In this document: positions 1 to 9,921 of the stretch, one piece after another | How positions within the stretch are numbered: the first letter of the stretch is position 1 | Layout: every line of letters starts with the position of its first letter | Source: Anaerosphaera multitolerans | Lineage (GTDB): Bacteria; Bacillota; Clostridia; Tissierellales; Peptoniphilaceae | DNA length: 58,618 bases | Assembly: GCF_004006535.1 (NCBI RefSeq) | Contig: NZ_RLIH01000014.1 | Location: 1 to 58,618 of the forward strand | Reading direction: 5' to 3' | The notes under the pieces: generated by a model | The model's input: only the letters and a program-made list of their open reading frames with translations | Told to the model about the DNA's origin: nothing | Databases searched by the model: none | Position numbers and translations under genes: made by a program

Positions 1-24
1 TAAAAATTATCAATTTTTGAATTT

Positions 25-68
25 CAAAAGGCATTTTAGAGTAAAAATTAAATCTAAAATGCCTTTTG
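25..68. terminator. Inverted repeat, probable bidirectional terminator
   Basis: The arms at 25-40 and 53-68 are perfect 16-base reverse complements with a 12-base loop. Each arm ends in a short T run on its strand. It lies downstream of fumC and could also end a plus-strand gene left of the window. Confidence 0.55.
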
Positions 69-79
69 TCTTCAATCTG

Positions 80-106
80 ATCCATTATATGAAAAATATA
101 ATGGAT
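80..106 (+). terminator. Hairpin followed by T-rich tract
   Basis: An 11-base perfect stem (80-90 with 96-106) has a 5-base loop. It is followed on the plus strand by a T-rich tract (TTTATTTATT), but not on the minus strand. It therefore fits best as a terminator for a plus-strand transcript entering from the left, facing the 3' end of fumC. Confidence 0.5.
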
Positions 107-129
107 TTTATTTATTCTCTTAAATTAAT

Positions 130-1494
130 TTAAACCATCTCATTGGGTTTAACTATTAAATCAAATTCTTCTTCTGTAAGTAAATTTAAATGAATTGCTG
201 CTTCTTTTAAAGAACAATTGTGATTAAAAGCATATTTTGCTACCTTAGCGGAATTATCATAACCTATTTTTGGATTTAATGCTGTTACAAGCATTAATGA
301 ATTATGCAGATTAAAATCCATTTTTTCTTCATTTGGTACTATTCCAACAGCACAATGTTCATTAAAAGAATTTATAGCATCTGCTAATAAACCAACTGAT
401 TGTAAATAGTTATAAATGATTACAGGCATAAATACATTTAATTGAAAATTACCCTGTGATGCAGCGAAACCTATTGTAGCATCATTACCCATAACTTGTA
501 CACAGACCATAGTTAAGGCCTCAGACTGAGTGGGATTTACTTTCCCAGGCATAATTGAAGAACCGGGTTCATTAGAGGGAATATTAATTTCCCCTAAACC
601 GCACCTTGGACCACTGGCAAGCCACCTTATATCATTACCAATTTTCATTAAATTTACAGCTGTTGCTTTTATAGCACCATGAGAATATACAATGTAGTCT
701 TTGCTGGTTAGGCCATGGAATTTATTGTCTTCTGATAGAAACTTATAGCCTAAGTTATCTCTTAAAATTTCGCATACTTTTTCACCAAATTGATTAGGAG
801 CGTTTATCCCTGTTCCAACTGCCGTTCCTCCTATGGCTAGTTTTAAAAGCCCCTCATTACTTTCAATAATCATCTCTTTATTTACTTCCAGCATATTTCT
901 CCATGCGCTAATTTCTTGAGAAAATTTTATAGGTGTAGCATCTTGTAAATGTGTCCTACCGATTTTAACTATTTGATCATATTTATTTTCTAAATCTTTA
1001 AATGTATTTATTAAACTTTCAATGGAAGGTAGTAAGTTTTTATTTATTTCAATAATCGCAGCTATATGCATTGCTGTAGGAAAAGTATCATTGGAACTTT
1101 GAGACATATTTACATCATCATTGGGATGAAGAATTTTTTCTGAGGCTATTTCATTACCTCTGTTAGCAATAACTTCATTTATATTCATATTACTTTGAGT
1201 ACCGCTTCCTGTTTGAAAAATCTTTAAGGGAAAATTTCCATCCAATTTTTTAGATATAATCTCATCACAGCATTGTTCAATTAAAAGACATTTCTTTTCG
1301 CTTAGTTTTCCAAATTCAAAATTTGCTCTTGCACATGCTTTTTTTAGATGAGCAAGTGCTCTAATAAGTTCAATTGGCATTATTTCTTTTCCGATTTTAA
1401 AATTATTAAAACTTCTTTGAGTTTGAGCACCCCAGTAAACAGCCTCAGAAACTTTAATTTCGCCCATTGAATCTTTTTCAATTCTATATTTCAT
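130..1494 (-). CDS. fumC: Class II fumarate hydratase (fumarase C)
   Basis: This cytoplasmic, cofactor-free enzyme interconverts fumarate and (S)-malate. The 454-residue length is normal for FumC. The superfamily signature GSSIMPGKVN is at residues 311-320. GRTHLQDATP, with His, is the fumarase form of the active-site motif; the neighbouring paralogue has the aspartase form with Gln. TGSGTQSNMN and HPNDDVNMSQSSND are also typical of FumC. The gene starts with ATG a few bases after the aspA stop, and its ribosome binding site AGGTGA overlaps that stop, so the two are co-transcribed and probably translationally coupled. Together they would turn aspartate into malate plus ammonia. The assignment rests on motifs; fumarase versus another family member is fairly secure. 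Confidence 0.93.
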   Translation of the reverse strand: MKYRIEKDSMGEIKVSEAVYWGAQTQRSFNNFKIGKEIMPIELIRALAHLKKACARANFEFGKLSEKKCLLIEQCCDEIISKKLDGNFPLKIFQTGSGTQSNMNINEVIANRGNEIASEKILHPNDDVNMSQSSNDTFPTAMHIAAIIEINKNLLPSIESLINTFKDLENKYDQIVKIGRTHLQDATPIKFSQEISAWRNMLEVNKEMIIESNEGLLKLAIGGTAVGTGINAPNQFGEKVCEILRDNLGYKFLSEDNKFHGLTSKDYIVYSHGAIKATAVNLMKIGNDIRWLASGPRCGLGEINIPSNEPGSSIMPGKVNPTQSEALTMVCVQVMGNDATIGFAASQGNFQLNVFMPVIIYNYLQSVGLLADAINSFNEHCAVGIVPNEEKMDFNLHNSLMLVTALNPKIGYDNSAKVAKYAFNHNCSLKEAAIHLNLLTEEEFDLIVKPNEMV

Positions 1495-1497
1495 ATT

Positions 1498-2913
1498 TCA
1501 CCTACTATCTTTACCTATTACACCAGGTTTTAACATTTTAAATGGGTCTAGAATATCATCTATTTCTGATTCCGGTATAAGTTCATCTCTCAATATTAAT
1601 TCTCTAATGGATTTTCCTGTTTTTAAAGCCTCTTGAGCTATTTTAGCAGCCCTATCATAGCCAACATAAGGATTAATTGCCGTAATCATCCCGATAGAGT
1701 GATCTACTAATCTTCTACTTTCTTTTCTATTAGCAACAATATCAACTATACAATTATCTATAAAAGTAGTAATTCCATTTATAAGTGTATTTAATGAATC
1801 AAATAGCTTGTAGAATAAAATAGGCTCAAAGGCGTTTAATTCTAATTGACCCGCTTCGGCAGCCATAGTTATAGTTACATCATTTCCTACAATATTAAAA
1901 GCAACTTGATTTACAACTTCAGGAATAACTGGATTTACTTTTCCGGGCATAATTGAAGAACCGTTTTGTTTAGGAGGTAAGTTAATTTCTCCAAAACCAG
2001 TTCTAGGTCCGGAATTCATTAATCTTAAATCATTACTTATTTTAGATAAAGAAACTGCACAGGATTTAATTACTCCTGAAACCATTACATAAGAATCCAA
2101 ATTTTGAGTATTATCTATTAAATCTTCTGCTTGAGTTAAATTTAAACCACTTATTTTGCTTAAATTAGGGACTATGTTCTTAACATAATTTACATCAGCG
2201 TTTAAACCTGTTCCAATGGCAGTACCACCTAAATTTAAAACCTGCATTTCGTTCATTGCAAGAGTAAACCTTCTAATATCTCTTTTAATTGCACTGCTGT
2301 AAGCATTAAACTCCTGACCTAGAGTTATAGGTACTGCATCTTCAAGTTGTGTTCTTCCCATTTTAATAACATCGGAAAATTCAACAGATTTTTTTAAAAG
2401 AGCAGATTCTAAATCTTCTAATTTACTAATAGCTTTAATAATCAATTTTAATACAGTCATTTTTCCGCCTGAAGGATATACGTCATTAGTTGATTGTCCC
2501 ATATTTACATGATCATTAGGATTAATAATTTTATAATTTCCTTTTTCTTCTCCAATTAGTTCCAGCGCTATGTTGGCTATTACTTCATTAGTATTCATAT
2601 TAGTAGATGTCCCAGCACCACCTTGTATTGGATCAACAATAAATTGATCATGAAATTTTCCAAGGATTATTTCATCACAAGCTTTCACTATAGCGTTTCC
2701 AATTTTTGAATTTAGATCTCCAATTTCCATATTAGTTATAGCTGCAGCCTTTTTTATCTCTGCCATTGAAATAATTAATTCCGAATATAATTTCTGTCCA
2801 GTAATATTAAAATTATCTTTAGCTCTAAGTGACTGGGAGCCATAGTACGCCTCTTTAGGAATCTTAATTTTTCCAATGGAATCTTCTTCTATCCTGTATA
2901 ATTCACTATTCAT
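1498..2913 (-). CDS. aspA: Aspartate ammonia-lyase (aspartase)
   Basis: It deaminates L-aspartate to fumarate and ammonia, feeding the adjacent fumC. The protein belongs to the fumarase/aspartase superfamily, with the signature GSSIMPGKVN beginning at residue 318. GRTQLEDAVP, with Gln where fumarases have His, GGAGTSTNMN and NPNDHVNMGQSTND are aspartase-like. I chose the ATG at 2913 (471 residues) because GGAGG sits at a good distance before it; an in-frame TTG four codons upstream would overlap that site. A TTGATT-17-TATAAT promoter lies upstream. A divergent LysR regulator suggests substrate-responsive control of the aspA-fumC pair. Confidence 0.94.
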   Translation of the reverse strand: MNSELYRIEEDSIGKIKIPKEAYYGSQSLRAKDNFNITGQKLYSELIISMAEIKKAAAITNMEIGDLNSKIGNAIVKACDEIILGKFHDQFIVDPIQGGAGTSTNMNTNEVIANIALELIGEEKGNYKIINPNDHVNMGQSTNDVYPSGGKMTVLKLIIKAISKLEDLESALLKKSVEFSDVIKMGRTQLEDAVPITLGQEFNAYSSAIKRDIRRFTLAMNEMQVLNLGGTAIGTGLNADVNYVKNIVPNLSKISGLNLTQAEDLIDNTQNLDSYVMVSGVIKSCAVSLSKISNDLRLMNSGPRTGFGEINLPPKQNGSSIMPGKVNPVIPEVVNQVAFNIVGNDVTITMAAEAGQLELNAFEPILFYKLFDSLNTLINGITTFIDNCIVDIVANRKESRRLVDHSIGMITAINPYVGYDRAAKIAQEALKTGKSIRELILRDELIPESEIDDILDPFKMLKPGVIGKDSR

Positions 2914-2958
2914 TTTACCCTCCAAAATTTACACTTTAAACAAATTTCTCTTGATATA

Positions 2959-2987
2959 ATTATAGTTTTATTCTATTATATAATCAA
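2959..2987 (-). promoter_or_regulatory. Sigma-A-type promoter of aspA-fumC
   Basis: Read on the minus strand, the -35 is TTGATT (2982-2987) and the -10 is TATAAT (2959-2964), with a 17-base spacer. It is 46 bases upstream of the aspA ATG. Confidence 0.7.
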
Positions 2988-3012
2988 ATATATAATAATG
3001 TATAGAACTATA
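2962..3012. promoter_or_regulatory. Candidate LysR-type operator
   Basis: Two ATAG/CTAT inverted half-site pairs occur between the divergent genes. One is ATAG-N7-CTAT at 2962-2976, inside the aspA promoter; it has the size expected of a LysR box. The other is a near-palindrome, TATAGAACTATA, at 3001-3012, just upstream of the LysR gene. Binding by the adjacent regulator is inference. Confidence 0.45.
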
Positions 3013-3026
3013 GACAGGGGTATATA

Positions 3027-3971
3027 ATGTTTAAAGGTATTGAATATGTTTATGAAGTTTATTTAGAAAAAAGTTTTTCAAAAGCTGCGAAGAATTTATT
3101 TATTTCACAACCATCTTTAAGTGCGGCAATTAAAAAGATTGAATTGGAAATAGGTTTTGATATTTTTGATAGAACAACGAAGCCAATAGGGCTTACAGAA
3201 TTTGGATTGGAATATATTAAGTCTCTAGAAAAGATTTTGGAGATAGAGGAAAATTTCAACAATTACTTACAGGATCTTAGTGACTTGCAAGCCGGTAGCA
3301 TTTCAATAGGAGGCACAAATTTATTTACTTCTTATATTTTACCTCCCATTCTATCTGAGTTTTCAAATAAATATCCAAAGGTTAAATTAAATATTATAGA
3401 AACGAATACAGCAGAACTTGAAAAGTATCTTTATAATGGTTCTTTGGATTTGGTAATTGATAATTATGATTTTGATAGCTCTGTATATGAGCGTAATTTT
3501 TATTCAAAGGACAATATTATGTTAGCTGTACCAGCTAAATTTGAATCTAACAATAGAGTAGGAGAATACCAAATTCCCTACGAAGATATTAAATCCGGAA
3601 AATACTTAGATGAATCTGTTAAAACTCTACCTTTAAAAACTTTTAAAGATGAACCTTTTTTATTTTTAAAAGAAGGAAATGATACACGTATAAGAGCGGA
3701 AAAAATTTGTGTAAGAGAAAATGTAAAACCTAATATTTTATTGGAATTAGATCAACAGATGACTTGTTTTAATTTAACTTGTTTTGGAATGGGAGTTTCT
3801 TTTGTAAGTGATATATTACTTAAAAATGTTGGCGAAAATAAAGAAATATATATCTATAAGCTAGAAACTTTTGATTCAGCAAGAGAGGTTTCTTTTTACT
3901 ATAAAAAATTTAAATATTTAAAAAAAGCAACTCAAGAATTTTTAAAAATTGCTAACAGTATAAAAATATAA
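3027..3971 (+). CDS. LysR-family transcriptional regulator
   Basis: The 314-residue protein has an N-terminal winged helix-turn-helix at about residues 1-60 (KAAKNLFISQPSLSAAIKKI, then FDRTTKPIGLTEFG). A periplasmic-binding-protein-like effector domain spans about 90-300, the standard LysR architecture and length. The ATG is preceded by AGGGG at a normal distance. The gene diverges from aspA-fumC and the 113-base gap holds ATAG/CTAT repeats. By family habit it would regulate the divergent operon in response to a pathway metabolite, perhaps aspartate or fumarate. The effector cannot be read from the sequence. Confidence 0.9.
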   Translation: MFKGIEYVYEVYLEKSFSKAAKNLFISQPSLSAAIKKIELEIGFDIFDRTTKPIGLTEFGLEYIKSLEKILEIEENFNNYLQDLSDLQAGSISIGGTNLFTSYILPPILSEFSNKYPKVKLNIIETNTAELEKYLYNGSLDLVIDNYDFDSSVYERNFYSKDNIMLAVPAKFESNNRVGEYQIPYEDIKSGKYLDESVKTLPLKTFKDEPFLFLKEGNDTRIRAEKICVRENVKPNILLELDQQMTCFNLTCFGMGVSFVSDILLKNVGENKEIYIYKLETFDSAREVSFYYKKFKYLKKATQEFLKIANSIKI

Positions 3972-4013
3972 TTTACTTATTAATAGATATTATTAAGGTT
4001 TAGCATTATATGA

Positions 4014-4019
4014 TATAAT
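4014..4019 (+). promoter_or_regulatory. Probable -10 element of the miaB-mutSL operon
   Basis: A perfect TATAAT stands 18 bases before the miaB ATG. I see no convincing -35 hexamer at 16-18 bases upstream, so this could be a weak or activator-dependent promoter, or the operon could rely on read-through from the LysR gene. Confidence 0.4.
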
Positions 4020-4037
4020 GTTTTATTGGTGATAAGT

Positions 4038-5441
4038 ATGATAAATAATTTAGATTTGTTAAAGGATTCTAATGAAAATATAAATGAATATATAAAAAAT
4101 ATAGTAGAAAATTACTCTGTTGACAAGAATGCAAAAGTAATTACACATGGATGCCAAATGAATGAACATGATTCAGAAAAAATTGAGTGGCTTCTTGAAA
4201 AAATGGGATACAATTTAGTAGAAGAAAATGAAGATAGTGATTTAATAATTTTAAATACCTGCTCAATAAGACACTCAGCAGAAGATAAAGTTTATGGACA
4301 ATTGGGTAGTTTAAAACATTTAAAGAAAAGTAAACCCGGTTTAAAAATAGGCGTATGTGGATGTATGATGCAAAGGGATGAATCTAGAGAATATGTTCTA
4401 GAAAAATTTGAGAATGTAGATATAATTTTTGGAACTAATAATATTTGGAAACTTCCGGAACTTTTAAGTAAAAACTACGCTTCTAATAAAACAACTGTTG
4501 ATATTGAAGAGAACTCAGATAATTTAGATGATTATCTTGGAGCAAATAGACTATATTCTTATAAATCCTATGTAAATATAATGTATGGATGCAATAATTT
4601 TTGTACGTATTGTATCGTCCCATTTACTCGTGGTAGAGAGAGAAGTAGGGAGCCAGAGGATATTTTAAAAGAAATTAAATTTCTAGCTGAAAATGGTACT
4701 AAGGAAATAACTTTACTTGGTCAAAATGTAAATTCTTATGGGAAATCATTGGAAAGTCCTATTAGTTTTGCTGAGTTAATATATAGAGTTAGTGAAATTA
4801 GTGGAATTGAAAGAATTAGATTTATGACTTCTCATCCTAAGGATATTTCAGATGATTTAATTTATGCATACCGAGATATAGATAAACTATGTAATTTTTT
4901 ACATTTACCTGTACAAGCTGGTTCAAGTAGAGTTTTAAAGCTTATGAACCGAAAATATACAAAAGAGGATTATTTGAGAAAAATAGATAAAATTAAAAAT
5001 GTAAATCCCGATATAGCCTTGTGTACTGACTTAATGATAGGGTTTCCTTCAGAAACGGAAGAAGATTTTTTAGAGACAATAGATTTAGTTAAACGTGTAC
5101 AATATGACACTTCTTTTACTTTTATCTATTCAATGCGAGAGGGAACTCTTGCTGCAAAATCTAATGAGCAAGTTCCAGACGATATAAAACACAATAGATT
5201 TGAAAGATTACTTGATGTGCTCTATTCTATACAACTAACTAAAAATCTTAATTTTATAGGGAAAACATGTAAGGTTTTAGTGGAGGATGTAAGTAAAAAT
5301 AATAAAGAATATTTAACGGGTAGAACTGATGAATTTAAATTAGTAAACTTTAAGGGAAATGTAGATAATATTGGCAAAATTATAGATGTAAAAATTGTAG
5401 ATGCCAATACTTTTTCATTAAAAGGTGAAATAATTGGATAA
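4038..5441 (+). CDS. miaB: tRNA-2-methylthio-N6-dimethylallyladenosine synthase MiaB
   Basis: This radical-SAM methylthiotransferase adds a methylthio group to i6A37 of tRNAs, the step after MiaA, whose gene is in the same operon. The N-terminal cluster domain contributes three cysteines (THGCQMNEHD, LNTCSIRH, CGCMMQRD). The radical SAM motif is CNNFCTYC, followed by PFTRGRERSR. A C-terminal TRAM domain covers roughly the last 65 residues. GCQMNEHDSE distinguishes MiaB from RimO, which is also present in the window. The start is taken at the ATG at 4038, with GGTGAT just upstream; TTG and GTG codons at 4026 and 4029 overlap that site. Confidence 0.95.
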   Translation: MINNLDLLKDSNENINEYIKNIVENYSVDKNAKVITHGCQMNEHDSEKIEWLLEKMGYNLVEENEDSDLIILNTCSIRHSAEDKVYGQLGSLKHLKKSKPGLKIGVCGCMMQRDESREYVLEKFENVDIIFGTNNIWKLPELLSKNYASNKTTVDIEENSDNLDDYLGANRLYSYKSYVNIMYGCNNFCTYCIVPFTRGRERSREPEDILKEIKFLAENGTKEITLLGQNVNSYGKSLESPISFAELIYRVSEISGIERIRFMTSHPKDISDDLIYAYRDIDKLCNFLHLPVQAGSSRVLKLMNRKYTKEDYLRKIDKIKNVNPDIALCTDLMIGFPSETEEDFLETIDLVKRVQYDTSFTFIYSMREGTLAAKSNEQVPDDIKHNRFERLLDVLYSIQLTKNLNFIGKTCKVLVEDVSKNNKEYLTGRTDEFKLVNFKGNVDNIGKIIDVKIVDANTFSLKGEIIG

Positions 5442-8064
5442 TAAAGAAAAAAAATTAACTCCAATGATGGAACAATATTTAAAAATAAAAGAAGAATACA
5501 AAGATGAAATTTTATTTTTTAGACTTGGAGATTTTTATGAAATGTTTTTTGAAGATGCAATAGTTGCATCAAAAGAACTTGATATTGCCTTAACTAAGAG
5601 AGCAGGTGGTAATTCAGGAGATTATCCTATGTGCGGTGTACCATACCATGTAGCTGATAATTACATTTCTAAACTTATAAATAAAGGATACAAAGTAGCT
5701 ATTTGTGACCAGATGGAAGATCCTGCAACTGCCAAAGGCTTAGTAAAGAGGGAAGTAACTAAAATATTTACACCAGGAACATTTACAGATTATAATTATT
5801 TAAAAAGAGATGAAAATAATTACTTGCTTTCAATAGTATTGTCCAATAAAAGTTTGTATATGAGCTATGCAGATTATAGTACCGGAGAGTTATATACAAC
5901 TTTTAAAAGTTTCTTTAATATTGATGATTTAGTAAATTTCCTAATTGATGAATGTTATAGAATCAATCCTTCGGAAATATTAATTAATAAATTTGAAAAT
6001 AAGTATATAAAAGAATTTTTAAATGCGTCAAAATTTTATATTAATTATATTGATGAAAATTTAGAGGACATTTCTTTAACTGATGAAGATGAAACTTATA
6101 TTAATAGTAATATTTTTAAAGATTTAAACGTCTTAAAGGCTGAAAATAAAGTTGATAATTTTGCATCTATTTATAATTTATTAAAATATTTAATAAGAAC
6201 TCAAAAAAATGATTTAAATCACTTAAATAACATTATCTTTTATGAAGATAAAAACTTTTTAATATTGGATGAACATTCAAAGAGAAATCTTGAACTAATT
6301 AAAGGTATTAATACAAATTCAAAATCTGAATCTCTTTTAGAAATTCTTGATAGAACTAAAACCTCTATGGGTTCACGTGAATTGAAAAAATGGATTGAAG
6401 AGCCTCTTATTGATAAAGTTAAAATTGAAAAAAGATTAGATATTATTGAAAGTCTAAATGAAGATTTAATTTTATTAAATGACATATCAACAATGCTAAA
6501 AGAAATTTATGATATTGAAAGATTAAGTGTTAAGATTTCTAATAAGACTATCAGTCCTAAAGAAATGATTTCTCTTTTAAATTCCTTAAAAGCAATAAAG
6601 GAAATTAAAAATTTACTTCAAAACTCCCAAATAGATACAATCGTAAATTTGTCTTTATCATTAGATCCCTTAGAATATATAGTGAAAGAAATTGAATCCA
6701 TTATTGTAGATGATCCTCCGGCTGTAATTGATGATAATAGATTTATAAAAAAGGGTTATTCAGAAGATTTGGATATATTATTTGAAGCTAGCGATGAAGG
6801 TAAAAGTTGGATTCTTAATTTAGAAGAAAAAGAAAAGAACAGAACGGGAATTAAAAATTTAAGAGTAAAGTATAATAAAATTTTAGGATATTTTATAGAA
6901 GTAACTAAGTCAAATATTTCCCAAGTTCCTGATGAATATATTAGAAAACAAACTTTAGTGGGGTCAGAAAGATACTTTTCCATTGAACTTAAAGAAATGG
7001 AATCTAAAATACTAGGTTCTAAAGATGAAGCTTTAAAGTTACAAATGCAGATTTTCAATAACTTAAAGAGCTTTTTATTAGAAAATTTATACTTTATTCA
7101 AAAAACAGCCAAAGAAATCTCTAAAGTTGATGTATTTGTATCTCTATCTACAGTTGCTAGAGAAAATCAGTATATTAGACCTACTTTAAATGATAGCGGG
7201 ATAATTTCTATAAAAAATGGTAGACATCCAATAGTTGAATCAAAATTTATGGAAGAGTTATTCGTTCCTAATGATACCTATATGGATATGGATAAAAACT
7301 TAATTCACGTGATTACAGGGCCAAATATGGCAGGAAAATCAACATATATGAGACAAGTTGCCTTGATTATAATAATGGCTCATATGGGGTCTTTTGTGCC
7401 TTGTGAAAGTGCTAATATTTCAATTGTAGATAGAATTTTTACGAGGATAGGGGCCTCAGATAATTTGGCACGTGGTGAAAGTACTTTTATGGTAGAGATG
7501 AAAGAAGTGTCAAATATAATTAAAAATGCCACTAAAAATTCCTTCCTAATTTTAGACGAAGTCGGTAGAGGAACAAGTACCTATGATGGATTGGCCATTG
7601 CCTGGGCAATAATAGAGTATATTGCCACTGATGTAAAAGCTAAAACTCTTTTCGCTACACATTACCATGAATTAGTTAACTTGAAAAATAAGTATAACTG
7701 TATTTCTAATTTAACTATTGCTGTGGAAAAAAAAGAGGATACAATTATTTTCCTAAGAAAGATAATTGAAGGATTTAGTAATAACTCATACGGTATTGAA
7801 GTGGCAAAATTAGCCGGTGTAAATGATTATATAGTAAGTAGAGCGAATGAATTACTGCAATATATTCAAAACAATGAAGATATGAATATAAATAAGAATA
7901 TCTTAAAAAAAGATAGTGTAAAAATAGAACAAAAAAGTATTTTTGATGTTAAGAAGGATAATTTTATAAATGAAATTTCTTCTATAAATATAAATGAAAT
8001 TTCTCCCATTGAAGCAATGAACCTTCTAAATCAATTGATAATAAATTCAAAGGATTTGAAATGA
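5434..8064 (+). CDS. mutS: DNA mismatch repair protein MutS
   Basis: This mismatch-recognition ATPase has 876 residues, normal for bacterial MutS. The mismatch-reading motif F34-Y35-E36 lies in RLGDFYEMF. The Walker A motif GPNMAGKST is at residues 629-637. The Walker B region LDEVGRGTSTYDG and FATHYHEL follow. The start is a TTG at 5434, overlapping the end of miaB by 8 bases and preceded by AGGTGA; homologues begin at this point, so TTG use looks genuine. The stop overlaps the mutL start in ATGA. MutS and MutL are thus translationally coupled. Confidence 0.97.
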   Translation: MDNKEKKLTPMMEQYLKIKEEYKDEILFFRLGDFYEMFFEDAIVASKELDIALTKRAGGNSGDYPMCGVPYHVADNYISKLINKGYKVAICDQMEDPATAKGLVKREVTKIFTPGTFTDYNYLKRDENNYLLSIVLSNKSLYMSYADYSTGELYTTFKSFFNIDDLVNFLIDECYRINPSEILINKFENKYIKEFLNASKFYINYIDENLEDISLTDEDETYINSNIFKDLNVLKAENKVDNFASIYNLLKYLIRTQKNDLNHLNNIIFYEDKNFLILDEHSKRNLELIKGINTNSKSESLLEILDRTKTSMGSRELKKWIEEPLIDKVKIEKRLDIIESLNEDLILLNDISTMLKEIYDIERLSVKISNKTISPKEMISLLNSLKAIKEIKNLLQNSQIDTIVNLSLSLDPLEYIVKEIESIIVDDPPAVIDDNRFIKKGYSEDLDILFEASDEGKSWILNLEEKEKNRTGIKNLRVKYNKILGYFIEVTKSNISQVPDEYIRKQTLVGSERYFSIELKEMESKILGSKDEALKLQMQIFNNLKSFLLENLYFIQKTAKEISKVDVFVSLSTVARENQYIRPTLNDSGIISIKNGRHPIVESKFMEELFVPNDTYMDMDKNLIHVITGPNMAGKSTYMRQVALIIIMAHMGSFVPCESANISIVDRIFTRIGASDNLARGESTFMVEMKEVSNIIKNATKNSFLILDEVGRGTSTYDGLAIAWAIIEYIATDVKAKTLFATHYHELVNLKNKYNCISNLTIAVEKKEDTIIFLRKIIEGFSNNSYGIEVAKLAGVNDYIVSRANELLQYIQNNEDMNINKNILKKDSVKIEQKSIFDVKKDNFINEISSININEISPIEAMNLLNQLIINSKDLK

Positions 8065-9917
8065 GTATTATAGTATTAGACGAAGCTACAGTTTCTAAAA
8101 TAGCTGCGGGAGAAATTATAGAAAATCCCGCTTCAATAGTAAAAGAATTAATTGAAAATTCAATAGATGCAAATTCCAGAAATATTACTGTGGAAGTTAA
8201 AGGTGACATTGGTAACTATATTAGAGTCACAGATGATGGAGATGGTATGACAAAAGAAGATCTTTCTGTTGCCTTTTTGCGTCATTCCACTTCTAAGCTA
8301 AAAACAGCGGAAGATTTAAACAACATTGTTTCCTTAGGATTTAGAGGCGAAGCACTGGCAAGTATTTCTCATATTTCAAAAGTAGAAGTTTTAACTAAGA
8401 CTGATACAGATTTATCCGGAATAAGAGCTGAAATTGAAAATGGTAATATTACAAAGATTAATAATGTAGGACTACCTAATGGAACTACATTTTTTATCTA
8501 TGATGTATTTTATAATACACCTGTTAGAAAAAAGTATTTAAAAAACAATAACACTGAATTTAATTATATTCTTGAAGTAGTACAAAAAATTTCTTTAGGT
8601 AATCCTAATATTGCATTTAAATTAATAAGAGACAATAAGGTTGTTTTAAATACTACTATTGAAAATGATATTAAAAATAGAATTTTTTCTATATTGGGAA
8701 GGGATATAGCTACAAATTTATTAAATAATTCTTTTGAATCAGAATCTTATAAAATCAATATTTATTTTTCAAATAATAAATTATATAGATCCAATAGATT
8801 TCATCAATATATTTATATCAACGGAAGATACGTTAGAAATTTAGATATTTCAAGATTAATAGAAAAATATTATTATTCTTTGATTCCTCTAAACAGGTAC
8901 CCTGTCTTTCTTTTATTTTTAGAAATTGATCCTATTTTAGTTGATGTAAACATTCATCCAAAAAAGCATGAAGTTAAATTATCAAAGGATAACAATGTAA
9001 TGGCTATAATCGGAGAAACTATAGAGGAAATTCTCTTCCCAAATAGAAAAATTATAGATCCCATTTCAAATACAAAAGAAGAGTTTAAAAAAAATGTATC
9101 GGTTTTTGAAATATTTTCTACAAAGGAAGAGGAGAGTCCCGAAGAAAAAAATAATTATCTTGATTCTTTAGATGGGATTAATGAAAATATTTTTAATGAA
9201 GAAAATTTAACCTTTGAAAATTACAGTACTGAAATTGAAAATATTAATTTTTTAAAAGATACAAGTGATCACTATACAACTTCAAATGTTTATAAAGAAA
9301 ACGAACTGAAAGATTCACATTCTCAAATTAACAAAAATCTTTTAGATTATAGAATTGTGGGAATTCTCTTTAAAACCTATATTATTTTAGAAGATAGCTT
9401 TTCAAGTATACTATATCTTATAGATCAACATGCAGCCCATGAAAGAATAATGTATGAACATTATAAAGTGCAGTTTGAATCTTCTGAGGTTGTAAGACAA
9501 ATATTATTAACTCCAGAAGTGATTAATTTAAGTGCTGATGAAATGTCTAAAATTGAAAATAATTTTGAAACATTTTTAAACTTAGGTTTCCAAATTGAAG
9601 AATTTGGTGAAAATGCAGTTATTATAAGAGAGGTGCCTGTAATTTTTGGAGAGACTCCACATATTGATTTTATATATGATGCAATTGCGTCCTTAGACAA
9701 AGATATTAAATCAGGCTATGAAGTTGATCCATATAAAATAATGAGAAAAGCTTGTAAATCTGCTGTTAAAGCTGGAGATAAACTCTCTACTGATGAAATA
9801 AATAAGCTTATTAAAGATTTAATAAAGTGTGAAAATCCCTATACATGTCCACACGGCAGACCTACAATTATTGAAATAAAAAAACGAGATATTGAAAAAT
9901 TATTTTTAAGGGAGTGA
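8061..9917 (+). CDS. mutL: DNA mismatch repair protein MutL (endonuclease type)
   Basis: The N-terminal GHKL ATPase contains IAAGEIIENPASIVKEL, VTDDGDGM and GFRGEALASI. The C-terminal domain carries the metal-binding endonuclease motif DQHAAHERIMYE starting at residue 455, plus ACKSAVKAGD and CPHGRP. These mark a MutL that nicks DNA itself, as in Bacillus, rather than relying on MutH. The central linker (about residues 345-425) is acidic and low in complexity. The 618-residue length is typical. The ATG overlaps the mutS stop. Confidence 0.96.
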   Translation: MSIIVLDEATVSKIAAGEIIENPASIVKELIENSIDANSRNITVEVKGDIGNYIRVTDDGDGMTKEDLSVAFLRHSTSKLKTAEDLNNIVSLGFRGEALASISHISKVEVLTKTDTDLSGIRAEIENGNITKINNVGLPNGTTFFIYDVFYNTPVRKKYLKNNNTEFNYILEVVQKISLGNPNIAFKLIRDNKVVLNTTIENDIKNRIFSILGRDIATNLLNNSFESESYKINIYFSNNKLYRSNRFHQYIYINGRYVRNLDISRLIEKYYYSLIPLNRYPVFLLFLEIDPILVDVNIHPKKHEVKLSKDNNVMAIIGETIEEILFPNRKIIDPISNTKEEFKKNVSVFEIFSTKEEESPEEKNNYLDSLDGINENIFNEENLTFENYSTEIENINFLKDTSDHYTTSNVYKENELKDSHSQINKNLLDYRIVGILFKTYIILEDSFSSILYLIDQHAAHERIMYEHYKVQFESSEVVRQILLTPEVINLSADEMSKIENNFETFLNLGFQIEEFGENAVIIREVPVIFGETPHIDFIYDAIASLDKDIKSGYEVDPYKIMRKACKSAVKAGDKLSTDEINKLIKDLIKCENPYTCPHGRPTIIEIKKRDIEKLFLRE

Positions 9918-9921
9918 TTTA

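Noticed and set aside
130-2913. Recent tandem duplication of one gene
   Set aside because: The two proteins are both of the fumarase/aspartase family but differ in the diagnostic GRTH versus GRTQ motifs and throughout; they are old paralogues with different activities.
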